From positions 1 through 64,000 of the forward strand of contig NW_026526124.1 of the NCBI RefSeq assembly GCF_010183535.1: a stretch of DNA of 64,000 nt. Direction: 5' to 3'. A model generated the notes under the pieces. It saw nothing but the letters and a program-made list of their open reading frames with translations. It made no database searches and was not told the DNA's origin. Source of the DNA: Caenorhabditis remanei (taxonomy: Eukaryota > Nematoda > Chromadorea > Rhabditida > Rhabditidae). Within the stretch, counting starts at the first letter, position 1, and every line of letters starts with the position of its first letter. Positions 50,440 through 61,821 of the stretch are shown here, in pieces. The position numbers and the translations under genes are program-made.

Positions 50440-52283
50440 TCAATCTTTCAGATTTTGCCATACAAAAAAGTCAATATGATTAGATTGATGTATGACTGTC
50501 CCAATTTTTCCATCGATCTTTCTCTCAAAGTCTATGCCATTTTTGCAGTCGATTTCTTCCATTCTGTAGATATAATGAACACTGAAAATAAACATAAACG
50601 AGGCTTATAAATCTGAATCTTACTTGTACTTCCTAGGTCTTCTTTTCAAGTTTTCATCCCACACTTCATATCCTATCCCTTCCAAAATGTGCTCCCAATT
50701 CGGTGCAAGTTTAAAACCCTCTAGTCTCAGATGCATCAAATTTTGATTGTTTCCAGCGATCCAGAGATTGATGAACTTTTTGAGGTCTTCCTCGGTGAAT
50801 GTGTGTTTTTGGAAAACTGCCATCTCACATTCCATACTCAGCAAGTCATCGAATGTAAACCATTTAGCATTGGCTACAAAAAGACGTGTTTGGCTCAGAA
50901 GCTGAAAAAATAGATTGTTGAAGTGAAGGCGTCAAAGTATGTCCTCACATTTCTCATTGTCAGACCAAAACCTTCCTCGACATGACACTTCAAAGTGACC
51001 CCACCTGTTGGCTTCAAAATTTGGAGTAGTCGTGATATACCTTCATTCGATAAAACGTCAGACCTTCTACCCATAATTTTGAGAAACTGACAATTTTCAT
51101 AAATCAGATTCGACAATAGAAAATGAGATGTTGCAATTCGGAATGGTCGAATACTGAATGTGGTCGTTTTGTTGTTGAAAAGTTCCGATAGATAATTGAA
51201 GAGATGCATCAATTGAGAATCGATATCTTCTTCTTTTGTATCGCCATCGACGTAGCAGTTTAAGCATTTCTCTTTTTTCACACTGAAATAATTATTTTAC
51301 AAACTTATGCTAGATTCTGAAAATTTCCGCTTTTAGTGAAAACTGGCGTATTTTGAGCCCTGATGACGATATAATTACGGTCTGCACAATGCCCACTGTG
51401 TGTGATGTGAGTTGATCCGAAATGATGTAAAACAAAGTTTGGCTTATGGAAGTACCCACGAAGAATTCTTATACCATTTAATGTATTTTTTGCATTTTTG
51501 TGCAAAAAATTCATTAAATTGCATTCATGAATAGAATTAAGTTGCATTAAATGGTACAAGATTTCTTTGTGGGTGGATCCATAACAGTAGACATTATAAA
51601 CTTTGTTGACGCAAAATGGGTGTTACCGTACCCTAAAGTATTCAAAACTGGAAACGTTTATTATTCTGTTGAAAAAATGAAGACACCGTTATTTTTCAAA
51701 ATAATCATTAGAATTCGGAGGATAGAACTTGAAAACCAGTTAAAAAAAATTTTCTTCACGGAAGTCACGAAAATGTTTATACCTCTATCGCCAGTACTGT
51801 GAGTCAAGATTACCAAATTCTTTGCTGGACCCCCTTCAACCCATTGACTTACCCAACATCTAGAAATGCGTTTTTCACAATCAAGCGTCTCATCATATGA
51901 TTTTCCACTTTTTCCGTTTTCAGATTAATGACGAACTTAGAACCATTCTCTTGTTTCTCCAATACACTGATTGACCGACACTTATCGCCTTTCATCACCT
52001 GAAGTGGCCGAATTCGGAATCTCGATTGTTTGATGCAAGCGAACATTCTATTCGATGTTTGAGATAATTCAAATCTGAAAAGCTTTTTTCGATAAGTCTG
52101 CTTTTGTGAGGGGAAAAATATCCAAAAACTTCTTTGCTGCCCGAAAAAACGAGTCAAAATTGCTTTCCAGTGTGAAAAGAGTTTCAGAACAGAACTGATA
52201 ACTTACATCTCAATAAGTTCCATTAGTTTTACGACTTTTTGGAATACTAGAAACGGTGTGCATAGTATTTTGAATGAGTTCAT
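50440..52283 (-). CDS. FBA_2-type F-box-associated protein with shortened F-box, five exons
   Basis: Exons (minus strand) are 52207-52283, 51853-52074, 50949-51282, 50624-50901 and 50440-50581; all junctions are GT-AG and all phases agree, giving 350 aa. The C-terminal half carries the nematode F-box-associated type-2 pattern: LLSQTRLFVANAKWFTFDDL, then FTEEDLKKFINLWIAGNNQN and HLRLEGF, ending in FERKIDGKIGTVIHQ and FFVW. Exon 1 retains only the last helix of an F-box (FQKVVKLMELIEM); the usual PFPLLxLPxxxxxxVL start is not found, so binding to SKP1 is doubtful. Intron 2 (570 nt) contains a small inverted repeat (about 51455-51575). Such proteins are rapidly evolving SCF substrate adaptors. 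A rearranged copy lies at 49740-49985. Confidence 0.75.
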
Positions 52284-53339
52284 TCCAAAGGAAAAAGGTA
52301 ATGGAGTTAGTGTGGAAATATGCGTGGTCACCTAAATCATTGGAAAACTAAGAAAACGCTAATTCCAAATATATAATCAGTTTTTGCCCTTGTGGCCTGG
52401 TATTCAGAAAAAAGAGGTCAAAGTTTGGATCTCTAGTAAGTTATTTCCTGCCTTACGTACAAAAAATAATTGTGCGTGTAGGTGCTACTGAGACGGTGGG
52501 GCATGGAGAATGGTGTGGATTCGATTACCGGCCATGCGAAATTTTCTGCATTTTTTAAAGGAACTTCCAAGATGCTTTAATTAGGTCTGACTTGATCTTT
52601 TTAAGATTTGAGTATGCCAGTTTACTTGTGAAAAGGAAAAAACTGAAAGAGTTTCTCAAAAAGATCATGACTTTTCGATCACCGAGTGAAGGACAAAATT
52701 ATGAAATGTATTGAGAATAGGTTTTCTCAAACCTTGAAAAAATCAAGTCAAACCCAATAGATTATCTTGGAAGTTTCTTTTTTATTTTCGCATGGGTACA
52801 CCGCGTCACTACCTCGAATGATGAATAACAAATTCACTAGATTTCATCTTTCCCAATTTTCACAAATTTACATATAATGGACACCACAAAACTTTTTTCT
52901 GAAACATCATGAATAACGGAGAAATGAATCACTTTAATAATCTTCAATCCAATCCATCATAAACTCCAAAATGGATCTCAAAAATAGAAAAACATGAAAA
53001 TAGATTAAACGGACAATTACAGATGCTCCAAACTCAAGCCTGCGGGTTTGCCTCCCATACAGGTCTCACGGTACACGTTACTAGTTTAAAAATATTTCCC
53101 GCTTCCTTCCATGTTCATTCTAGTTGTCATAAACATGTTGGCTGATCAATAATTTGTTTGTCTGTTTTATTGGAATCGCAATTTGAAACACCGATTAAAA
53201 TGATGTTTTTGAAAAAGTTTCGATTTCCTTCTGACTAAAAATTACAGGTTGGCTTGTTGATAAGTTCGTTGACAATGTAGTTTTAGTGTAGTTAAAAACC
53301 TTTTTTAAAAATTTGTTAATGTCACGGTAATCATCTCAA
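52284..53339. other. Intergenic
   Basis: AT-rich sequence without recognisable genes. Confidence 0.35.
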
Positions 53340-53695
53340 TTATTTTCGAAATCCTGTTTTTCTGAGCGGAAGATATTTTTCTTCCGGGTCTTTTTTAGAT
53401 TTGCTAGAATTTTCTGATTTTACTTCTGATTTCAAATTCGATACATTCTGAACAAGATTTATACACACGTCAATGGTACCTAAAAGCAGTCATGTGGCTC
53501 CGATGCGTGATGATATCAGTTTCAGATGTATATGTATTTGAATGTATCGACTCGGAATTAATTAGAAAGACTGAAGCGTGCACCTCGGTACCAGTTGCGT
53601 GACATTTCAATAAACAATGACTCAATGAAATTTTTCCATAAATGACAGATCTTGATGTCCCGCTGAATTAATAATAAGTAAAAGAAAGAAACATG
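53340..53695 (+). repeat. Direct duplication, unit 1
   Basis: Matches 54505-54920 with moderate divergence: ATCCTGTTT(T/A)TCTGAG, CTTCCGGGT, GATACATTCTGAAC, ACACACGTCAATGGT, CCTAAAAGCAGTCATG, AATTAATTAGAAAGA, AATAAACAATGACTCAAT occur in the same order. No coding content seen. Confidence 0.75.
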
Positions 53696-53947
53696 ACGAA
53701 CGTCAGTGGGATAATGTTTACTCACAAACTCAGCTTTGAGTTGAATGAAATAAAGAGATATTCAACATGGAAACACTTTTCAGATCAATCGACAAGACAA
53801 AAGTTCCCGATTGCGTTTTTGTTTTGTTAACTTTACCATGTGTGACCAATATAACTTATTTCTCGATATTTTTTGGAAAAAACTCACAATTTTTGAGGTT
53901 TTTTTCCAAGCGGAAGATGTCTTGTTCAGTTATTTACTAGAATAATT

Positions 53948-54279
53948 CAAGATTGTTGTGACTCAGTTAATGTCATCAAATCATTCTAATCCACCGACTT
54001 ATTGCTGTTTTTCCCAGCCTGGTACATCAGCTTATCAAGATTTTCAGATATAATCGAAAATTCAGCTTTAGTGATTAATTGAGTACATTGTGATTAAATT
54101 AAAAATCTGAAAATTCACATCTGTATGGATCTTGTGCTTAGTATTGCGTAGAACAAGAAGTGTAAACAATTTTGAACATCTGAAGATCTTGATAAGCTGA
54201 TGTACCAGGCAGGGAAGAACAGAAATAAGTCGGTGGATTAGAATGATTTGATGACATTAAGTGAGTCACAACAATCTTG
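53948..54279. mobile_element. Short inverted-repeat element (MITE-like)
   Basis: Arms of about 100-110 bp: CAAGATTGTTGTGACTCA...GTACATCAGCTTATCAAGAT at the left and its complement at the right, with about 120 bp between them. No ORF. It lies between the two units of the direct duplication. Confidence 0.7.
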
Positions 54280-54504
54280 GATTACGGTATGTCACTCCTG
54301 CATAACCATTTTCTGAAATACGATCTTCCAATCAATAGAAAAAAGGATTGCGGTATCTCTCGTTAGTGATTTCACAATCTCAGCATAATCGTGGTCTAAT
54401 CTCAGCATAATCGTGGTCGAATTGTCAGGATGTCAAACTTTGAAAACGTAGACAGACTTACTTGGGTTGTATGTCCTCGCGGTTCATTTCACCATTGTTT
54501 TTAA

Positions 54505-54920
54505 TTCTTTCCGAAATCCTGTTTATCTGAGTAAACGATGTATTTCTTCCGGGTTTGTCTCAGATTTCCTAGAATTCTCTGACTCTACTTCTGATTTAAA
54601 ATCCGATACATTCTGAACCAGATTTTTACACACGTCAATGGTTCCTAAAAGCAGTCATGAGGCTTGATACGTGATCATTTCAATCTCTTGAAAACTGTCA
54701 CGTAGAATAATCCTCATGTGGCTCGATGCAGAATGATATTAGTTTCAGATGTTTATGTATTTGAACGCATCGACTTGAAATTAATTAGAAAGAGAAACGC
54801 GTGTTGCTGGGTACCAGTTGCATGGAATTTCAATAAACAATGACTCAATAAAAATGTCCGAAAAGTGACAGATCTTGATGTTCCGATGAATTAATTATGA
54901 ATGAAATAAGAGAAAATGAT
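54505..54920 (+). repeat. Direct duplication, unit 2
   Basis: Second copy of the unit at 53340-53695, with an insertion of about 60 bp in the middle (54664-54720 region). Confidence 0.75.
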
Positions 54921-56498
54921 GAAAATTAAAAGAAAGAAGAACAGGCCACATACATTTGGTCAGAAATTTCCACCAAGAACGCAAAAAACGCCAAAATTGT
55001 ACAAAAATGTCTGTATTGGTTGAAAAGTAAGAAATTTGTAGATGAATTAAAGCGACGGGAGTGCGTCGCAAGTTTTGAAACCTTATAAAACCGAATTATG
55101 CGGGAATAACTTATCACAGACTTCAATAATCGATAAAACAACTGGAATATTACACAACTATTAACATTTCTATTTAATGCGGAATTCATTGACAACTGAT
55201 TCGTATTTTGCGTCAGTGATTCACAAAATCCCAGCGTTCCAACTCGCCTTACTGTCTTCAAGTTTTCCTAAATTGATTTAAACATTATTGATACTGTTTT
55301 TGGTTTGCTCGTCGGCTTCCGTCATAAATTTTACAACGTGTGTCACTAATGCTTATCTTAATTCCATTTTACATAAAACTCTCAGAATCCGATAACAAGA
55401 TTAGTGAAAAAACAATGACATATGAATGCGAAACAGTTGGCAAAAACATGCTTTCCAAGATTTTCTAATCTTTTGCAAGAGTTGTGATATGTGAACTAAC
55501 AAAATGATGACATTTCATACCGATTGGAAGGGGGATAACTGTTGCAAATAAACTCAGAGCTGTAACTAAGGAATGGTCAGGTGGAGATAAGGAATGTAAC
55601 TTTTATCATTGGAAAACTGAGATAATGAAAATAATGGATATCATTTTTATTGCGGAGCGTCCTACTGTAAAGTAAGATTGGGATTTCTGGATTCAAGGAG
55701 TTTGCGAAAAAATACGTGACTTTGATAATTTCTTATGTGTTGATTCTAAATTTAGAGACGATAAAAAAACAAGGAATGTCTGAAAACCAGTTCTCAGCAA
55801 GAAATAAACAATAAAAATGTACAGAATCCTCTTTTTAGGCAAAAATTGAAAAAAATCGAATATCCTGCTGAAAATTATGGCGTAAAAAGGATTTATTAAG
55901 TACCTAATTGATTTGGAGTGGGAGTGATTTTTAAACTTTTCTTCAAGAGACGTTATCTTTGTCTCGAAGTTCTAAATCCACACGTATATAGTTAAAAATA
56001 ACCATCATTTCCATTTGTTTGTTCTTGGCCCCATTTCTACTCAATAGAGGAGGGCTCAGCAATAACTGAATGACATTTGTCACTTTTGTGATCTCACATC
56101 CAGATTCCGGTGGAAGGATTTAATTGACTGACATCATATCTTTGCAAAAGTGAAAACTCCGGAAGTGGTCCTTATTAAAATACCCACGGCTTTTCAGATG
56201 ATGATGTCTGTGTGTTCCCTTCTAAATTCTCATTGTTCAATTTGTTTAACTCAAATACTTCATTGTCCTTCATATCCCATTCCAATCGTGGTAAATAACA
56301 CATGTTACTCACTGAAATTCTCTCGCATTCTTCTCTTTTTCTTATTCTGAGTGTTTTTTGATCTTCTCACTTTTGGACTTGATCTCAAAATAGGCGTGGT
56401 CATGTTGAGAACATGATTTGTACCGAACAGCGGGCGGAGCCAATTTTCTCAAAATTTCTAATCTGAAAACGGGGCGGAGTTTAGAGTAGAGCACGAAA
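54921..56498. other. Intergenic
   Basis: No supported gene. ORFs (up to 111 codons at 54926-55261, minus) have no recognisable motif and no splice partners. Confidence 0.35.
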
Positions 56499-56523
56499 GG
56501 GGCGGGGCGTATTGGTATAAAAA
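56499..56523 (+). promoter_or_regulatory. GC box and TATA box of the secreted-protein gene
   Basis: GGGGCGGGGCG at 56499-56509 and TATAAAAA at 56516-56523, about 116 nt before the ATG at 56639. Two further GGGCGGAG motifs lie within 90 bp upstream (about 56430 and 56472). Confidence 0.55.
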
Positions 56524-56638
56524 CCCGAATCTGCCCACTAATCACTCATCAGATCATCCTTCTGCCCATCTTCCTCCCTTGAAACCCCTTGGAACCCTCC
56601 CTCCGAATTCCCTTGGAATCCCTCGAACTCTCTCTACG

Positions 56639-57115
56639 ATGAACCCCAAACTCATCTTCGCCTTCTTCTTGGCTCTCAATTTGGCCGTCTCAATCTTCGG
56701 CCTCAGCTGCTACAAAGTCAACGAATGGGAGACTTCAACGGTCCATGATCGCCATTTCTGCACTGCCTACTTCGAAATCGGAGATGGCCATGCAAGATTC
56801 GGAGGATCGGAGACTCATCCAAAGGACCTCCCAAAGACTTTCGCCTTCGATTTCCAGAAAGAAGATGACTGCCAGCTTCAAGTAAGTTGAATTACAAAAG
56901 AGACGAAAACATCTCTATAATATAAATTATTGCAGACTGACGTACCCATCATGACTATACCCGGTGAGACCACGAGCATCTGGGTTTGCATCTGCTATGA
57001 GAGCTTCTGCAACTTCCCCTTCAGCTTCGAGGAATTCTCCCGTCGAGGCCACACTCTTCGTCCATCCTTCGTCCCTTCGCTGATGCATGATGATGATTCT
57101 ACCGGACACCACTAA
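56639..57115 (+). CDS. Small secreted cysteine-rich protein (Ly6/three-finger-like), two exons
   Basis: Exons 56639-56881 and 56936-57115 (54-nt intron) encode 140 aa. The N-terminus MNPKLIFAFFLALNLAVSIFG is a signal peptide; the mature part starts LSCYKVNEW. Cys residues are at C-Y, FC-TAYF, DDC, VCICYESFC. The closing CICYESFCNFPFSFEEF, with Cys-Asn near the end, is the typical last element of nematode Ly6/three-finger-type secreted proteins. The family call is tentative because the spacing of the middle Cys residues is unusual. The tail after the fold is polar (HDDDSTGHH) with no GPI-type hydrophobic end, so secretion is expected. A TATA box and GC boxes lie upstream; AATAAA is at 57242-57247. 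Confidence 0.75.
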
Positions 57116-57241
57116 CTGCTTGCTCTCCTGGACCCCATTGCCCTCTCTCTTGTCTCCCGTCATGAATTCTCGTCTCAATGTGCACACCTGATCACATTAT
57201 CACTCATTTAACCTTTCTCTGTCATTCAACCTACCCGCTTG

Positions 57242-57247
57242 AATAAA
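57242..57247 (+). terminator. Poly(A) signal of the secreted-protein gene
   Basis: AATAAA 127 nt after the stop at 57115. Confidence 0.5.
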
Positions 57248-57780
57248 GCCTGTTGATCAAGCCCGTGTTTTGGTGTTGCCAAATTTCAGATGGAGAAAGC
57301 GTGAAATGGATGAATATACTTGGGGCTTCAGAAACGAGAAACAAAATGGAATCAACTTCTAAGGATTTCAGTTTTTGGCTTCGGTTTCCTCCTTGAACTC
57401 GGTCTCTTCTTCGTTTGGGTTCTCTTCTGATCTCTGATTCTTTTTCACGGGGGATTCTCTCTAATGAAAGACAAAAAGAATGAAAATGTGAAGTTTTCAA
57501 GATAAACTTCGATTACGCGTATCTTCAAGTCGGATGCAAGAGAAGGAGGACTTATGGTATGGACTGGAATAATAGAGAACACGAGCGGGGCACTATTTTT
57601 TAAAAGTTTGATTACGAATACTGAGAGGCTGGCACTAGGAGAGTCTTAAAACGGGGCATTATATTGAGAAGATTGTGTAATAGGAACAGATTCATAATTA
57701 GGATAGTTATAACTACAAATAACATAACAACCTTTACGAAAACATTCCCAGCCGTTTCGTAATACGAAACAGAGGTTCAC
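57248..57780. other. Intergenic
   Basis: No gene recognised. Confidence 0.35.
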
Positions 57781-58010
57781 GTGATCTGGGCCGACACTCA
57801 GCCTTCAACACCTACGTTCTTCCAGTTCTTGAATATTGCTCCGCTGTTTATTCTCCTACACCCTCTGGCTTACTCTCTCATAAACTAGAAAAATCTCTTC
57901 GATATTTCACCAGAAAAGTTCTTCAGAGGAGAAACATTCGCTACACTTTCTACCTAAACCGTCTTGAGATTCTTGACTTATACTCCCTCCGTCACCGTCG
58001 TTTTTAAAAA
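57781..58010 (+). pseudogene. LINE reverse-transcriptase fragment
   Basis: One open frame reads AFNTYVLPVLEYCSAVYSP, then HKLEKSLRYFTRKVLQRRN and LNRLEILDLYSLRHRR. This is the thumb/end region of a CR1/RTE-like non-LTR reverse transcriptase. It is cut off on both sides and stops at about 58005. Confidence 0.75.
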
Positions 58011-58319
58011 AGAATTGGAACCAACTATACAAACTCATACTCATCAATACAAAATTGGAAAAAAAACGTAAATTCCATATATAGAATTCAATCGCCGTAG
58101 CTTTCTATACTGTTTTCCGTTTCCACCACATTCTAATGAACTTTTTAGTGTCTAACAAATATAGTTTTATGCTGGTCCCTTGACAGTCCGCTCGTTGAAA
58201 CAATGGTTTCTTCGGTGGTCAACCAAATGCCGAGTTTGGAAAATTTTTTTGTTTCTAGATGCATTGGTTTCAAAATTCAAAGATCCTAATAAGAAATTAA
58301 CCGAAATTTATAGACTTTA

Positions 58320-58450
58320 TCTTGTTCTGACATTTTAGTTTTTGGTCAGAATGTTAAAGACAAAAAAAGTATGATCCGACAATCGACAGCAGCGAGAAAT
58401 CATTGTTCAGCTGGGTTCAAGCAGATTACAGAAATTTGCAATTGAATCCA
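58320..58450 (-). repeat. Fragment related to the mariner-like element
   Basis: In inverted orientation it resembles 27830-27960 (CAGCTG(G)GTTCAA, GATTACAGAAAT, CGACAGCA(G/A)CGAGAAA). No ends are visible here. Confidence 0.5.
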
Positions 58451-58479
58451 AACAGTTGTTTTTTTTCACGTTTTCAGTA

Positions 58480-59870
58480 GTAAATGGAGTCATGTTATCA
58501 GCCTGCTTGGTTTTATCACGAAAAACATCCTGAAGATGTTCTTCTCAGTCTTGCTATAGCTCAAAGCTTCCCTCAACTTTTTCAATGCATCCTCAGCAGA
58601 CTTCACACGATTTGTTCTGACGGAGAGCAGAGTCCAATTCTCCTCTCTATTTGTTGAAGTTACGGGTACTGTACTGATCCTTCAACGAGTGGAAACGTCT
58701 CTGAGCTTCTTCAAAATTAATTTCTTTCTGGACAAGATTACCCTTGCTCTCAGGAAGTTCCTCTTTCCAACGGCGAACTTGGGAGATCACTGAATTTTAT
58801 GAAATCAGGTCTGAATTAGTTAAATAGATCTGTGAAACTCACAGTCCCGGACTCTTTGTAAAATGATCGATTCTATCATTGTCAGCTTGAAAATGTTCCT
58901 TCAATGCAGTGTTGTTGGTCTCCGAAGCCTTAGCTTTAGAGCGGACAGTGTATGCAGCCCTCTCCTATTTCAGGATCTTATTCATTTGATGGGTTTTCTA
59001 CTATAGACAAATCAGATGGTTGAATAGGTATCAACTGGACTTTTGAATTGAATGACGTGTGGGCGTTGGCTTGGAGTAGATTTTCCAAGTGGAGGAGTCA
59101 ATGGGTCCAATGCAAAAGTCGAACGTGGATAGAATCTGGAAAAGCTCTTCTTGTTGACAAATCACTCACTAAATGGCAGAATTTTTTTAAAGTAAGAAAA
59201 CTTCAACTCACCCAACAGAACGATTTCCACCATGAACGATTACATGGATGTTGTTGTCACCCTAGCTGTTACGGATATCAAGACCGTTGGATCCAATACG
59301 TCCAATACCGTTGACCATGAAGCGATTGACATACCCACGCCGGCGACGACGTTCCCCATCAAGTTGGTCACAAAGAATGACAATTTGGTCTCCGAGCTGC
59401 TGGAATGTGATTGCGATGAATGCGCTCACGGTTCTCATTAACTTTCTCGACCTGTAAATAGTTATTTTTAAGAATCCCTGAGTTTGTTCATGCTGTACCT
59501 ATCCCTTATCTTGGCGAATTCTGATGAAAGCAGTTCTGGTTGAGTTCCTTGTTTTCACGCTCCATAGCATAGAACGGCCTCACGCTGAAAAGCAGTCTCG
59601 CGAATGGCGGCGTCTGTGCGACGTTTTTCTCTTTCAAGCTGTAAATTGTTATTATTCGTTTAATAACTAAAGATCAGATCACTTACAAAACCAATCCATG
59701 TGAAGTTCTGAGAGTCCTATCTCTGCCGAGTCTACTGGTTTTCTATATCTTAAACGCAGCGTCTCCTGAAATTTTAAATAATGATTATGGAGTCTAGTTG
59801 GACCTGTTATATCAAACTTACTTTTGAAACACTTTTCTTCTGAAATTCGTGGAAAACGGTTTTTCATTGT
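58480..59870 (-). pseudogene. Decayed coiled-coil protein gene
   Basis: Minus-strand segments read as coiled coil, separated by GT-AG introns but interrupted by stops and frame changes: RRTDAAIRETAFQREAV near 59590-59640, RAAYTVRSKAKASETNNTAL and KEHFQADNDRIDHF near 58865-58960, and QKEINFEEAQRRFHSLKDQY near 58670-58740. Charged heptad-like composition suggests a long coiled-coil protein (for example of rootletin or myosin-tail type), but I cannot name it. The plus-strand ORF at 59048-59314 is a shadow of this sequence. Confidence 0.45.
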
Positions 59871-61490
59871 TTTTCCTGGGAGTCGTCAAACTTCTTCAGA
59901 TCTTTTTTTTAGCACTTCAACATGTTTTGGCGGTCTTGGCGGTATTAGAAGGTCGCAACTACATGTTTTGCACCTGGAAAAAATTTTTTTTTGATAAATG
60001 TTGTGTGATAAATTATGATAAAAAATCATAGCTTCCAAGTTGTTTTTTTAGTACAAATTTGTGAAATTTCAGCCAGCTAAATTTTGTCATTGTTACCTAC
60101 ATATGAGGTTTCTTTCAACGTGTAGCAAAGATGAAAATTAAAAACTTACCGTCAATCAATTTACATTTGAATCGCCGATTTCTTCTGCTATTCTCTCATC
60201 CAATCGTTATAAATAGCCGTTCCTTCAAACAAATAATTTATGAAAATATTGAAATAGTCTTCAAGATTTTCAACGACAGCAATTGAATAATTTCTTTGAA
60301 AAAAAATCAACTTTCAATTCTGTTGGTTGAAGTAAAGGGGAGAAAGAGAAAACAACCCACAACGTCAATGTGTGCGCTTGCCTGATTAGCGGGCCGTTCG
60401 GTTGTCTTGTGCACTCCCGGACACCTATATGTTGGCAGACGGTGGCCCGAGGTGTTCGATAAAGAGAAATAGTGTGTCGCATAATAGAAACACAAAGAAA
60501 ATAGAGAAAAACGGCCTCGTGGTTCAGTTGCCGCATCGTTTCTTAATACTCTTCGTAACGAAGAAAAAAGAGGGGACGAATAATAAGAAGACGTAGAAGA
60601 GACGAGGAAAATAAAACACGTGAAGAAATCGAAATAAAAGACAAACGATTTGATCAAGACAACATCAATTGTCTTTCGCGAGTCACGAGAAACAAAATAC
60701 ATTTTTAAAAAATTTGAAAAATGTTGTTTATTCTTGTTTTGCAAATTCACAATGTCGAAAGAAACACTCCGAAAAACAAAAAAAAACACACACGATTTCG
60801 TTTAAAGTTTTCACTATTCCTCATCTTCAATAAAATAGTAACATCGCGTTACCGTTATGTAAAAATCTTCGCTCAAAAAAAAAGAAAGAAGATTATCACT
60901 TTCTACAACTTGCGTGCCTCTGTTGCGTTTTTTATTTGAAAGGAAAGAAAAGAAGTGTGAAGACGGATTGCGTGTGGGTGGAGGCGCGTTTCGAACCCGG
61001 TAATATATTAATTAAGGGGTTGGAAGCGGCAAGATGATTATTGTGGCCTTTTTTAATGACAACGTGGATAACATAGTACAAAAATCTCAATCTCTCTCAG
61101 CATGGCATTAAAATTCTCGTTTTCAGTTGACTGCAACGAGCTGAATTGATCATTGTCATAAAGTTAGTGGTTTTCTTTATGAAACATCACTAATATCCCG
61201 ATATTCAAGTTTAATCTTCTCATAGACGAAGGAACACAAAAAACGCTATTAGATAAAGTTTTTGAGACAAAGAGATAGTGGCTAAGAGAGTCGATCACTC
61301 ATCAATTGGAGAAACTTTTTTTTCGACAAAAATCTTTTACAGGGAATGGGAAAATAGCTTGGTTTTTGATTATCCATTAGAAACTAAAGTTTTTCTGGAT
61401 CATTTTATAGGTAACCAACAATGTATCTAAAGGAAATTAGAGAAAATTTCTAAAAAAGTACACGAAAAGCAGAAAAATAAACAGTATTTT
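59871..61490. other. Intergenic
   Basis: No supported gene. The longest ORF (160 codons, minus, 60307-60789) is rich in Phe/Ser, without motif or homology that I can recognise. A lone GGTTCGAA-type B-box-like site lies near 60988 without a tRNA around it. Confidence 0.35.
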
Positions 61491-61570
61491 TTGTTAAATT
61501 CACTCTGTCAATATTATAAACCACATTTTCTGGTTTGGTTGGAGGGACCAACCGCTTCGTCCAAAAGTTT

Positions 61571-61587
61571 CGCTCCCGGGTGGGCTC

Positions 61588-61623
<36 letters not shown>

Positions 61624-61643
61624 GCCTATTGCGCCACGGAAGC
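61571..61643 (-). tRNA. tRNA-Asn (anticodon GTT)
   Basis: On the minus strand the molecule starts GCTTCCGTGGCGCAATAGGC. The anticodon arm is CGGCTGTTAACCG and the T-arm TGGTGGTTCGAGCCCACC. The acceptor stem GCTTCCG pairs with CGGGAGC (one T-G pair). The A box TGGCGCAATAGG and B box GGTTCGAGCCC are intact, and a TTTT run 5 nt after the 3' end serves as pol III terminator. The D-loop (AATAGGCA) is one base shorter than the usual eukaryotic Asn tRNA. Confidence 0.9.
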
Positions 61644-61821
61644 TCATGTACCCCGACAGAAAAGGGAAAACATAAAAGTGGGAAAACCGGCGAAGGGAAA
61701 AAGAAACGAAAGAGAGAAGCACCACAAGAATCAAAAGATCACCGCCACTATGTAAGAGACGCAGAATAGCTAGAGAGACCACTGTTTTCAAAAAAGTAAC
61801 TCATTTAATAGAAAAGCTAGT

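Noticed and set aside
60307..60789. 160-codon minus-strand ORF
   Set aside because: Low-complexity Phe/Ser composition, no initiation context or recognisable domain; the opposite strand has a similar-quality ORF.
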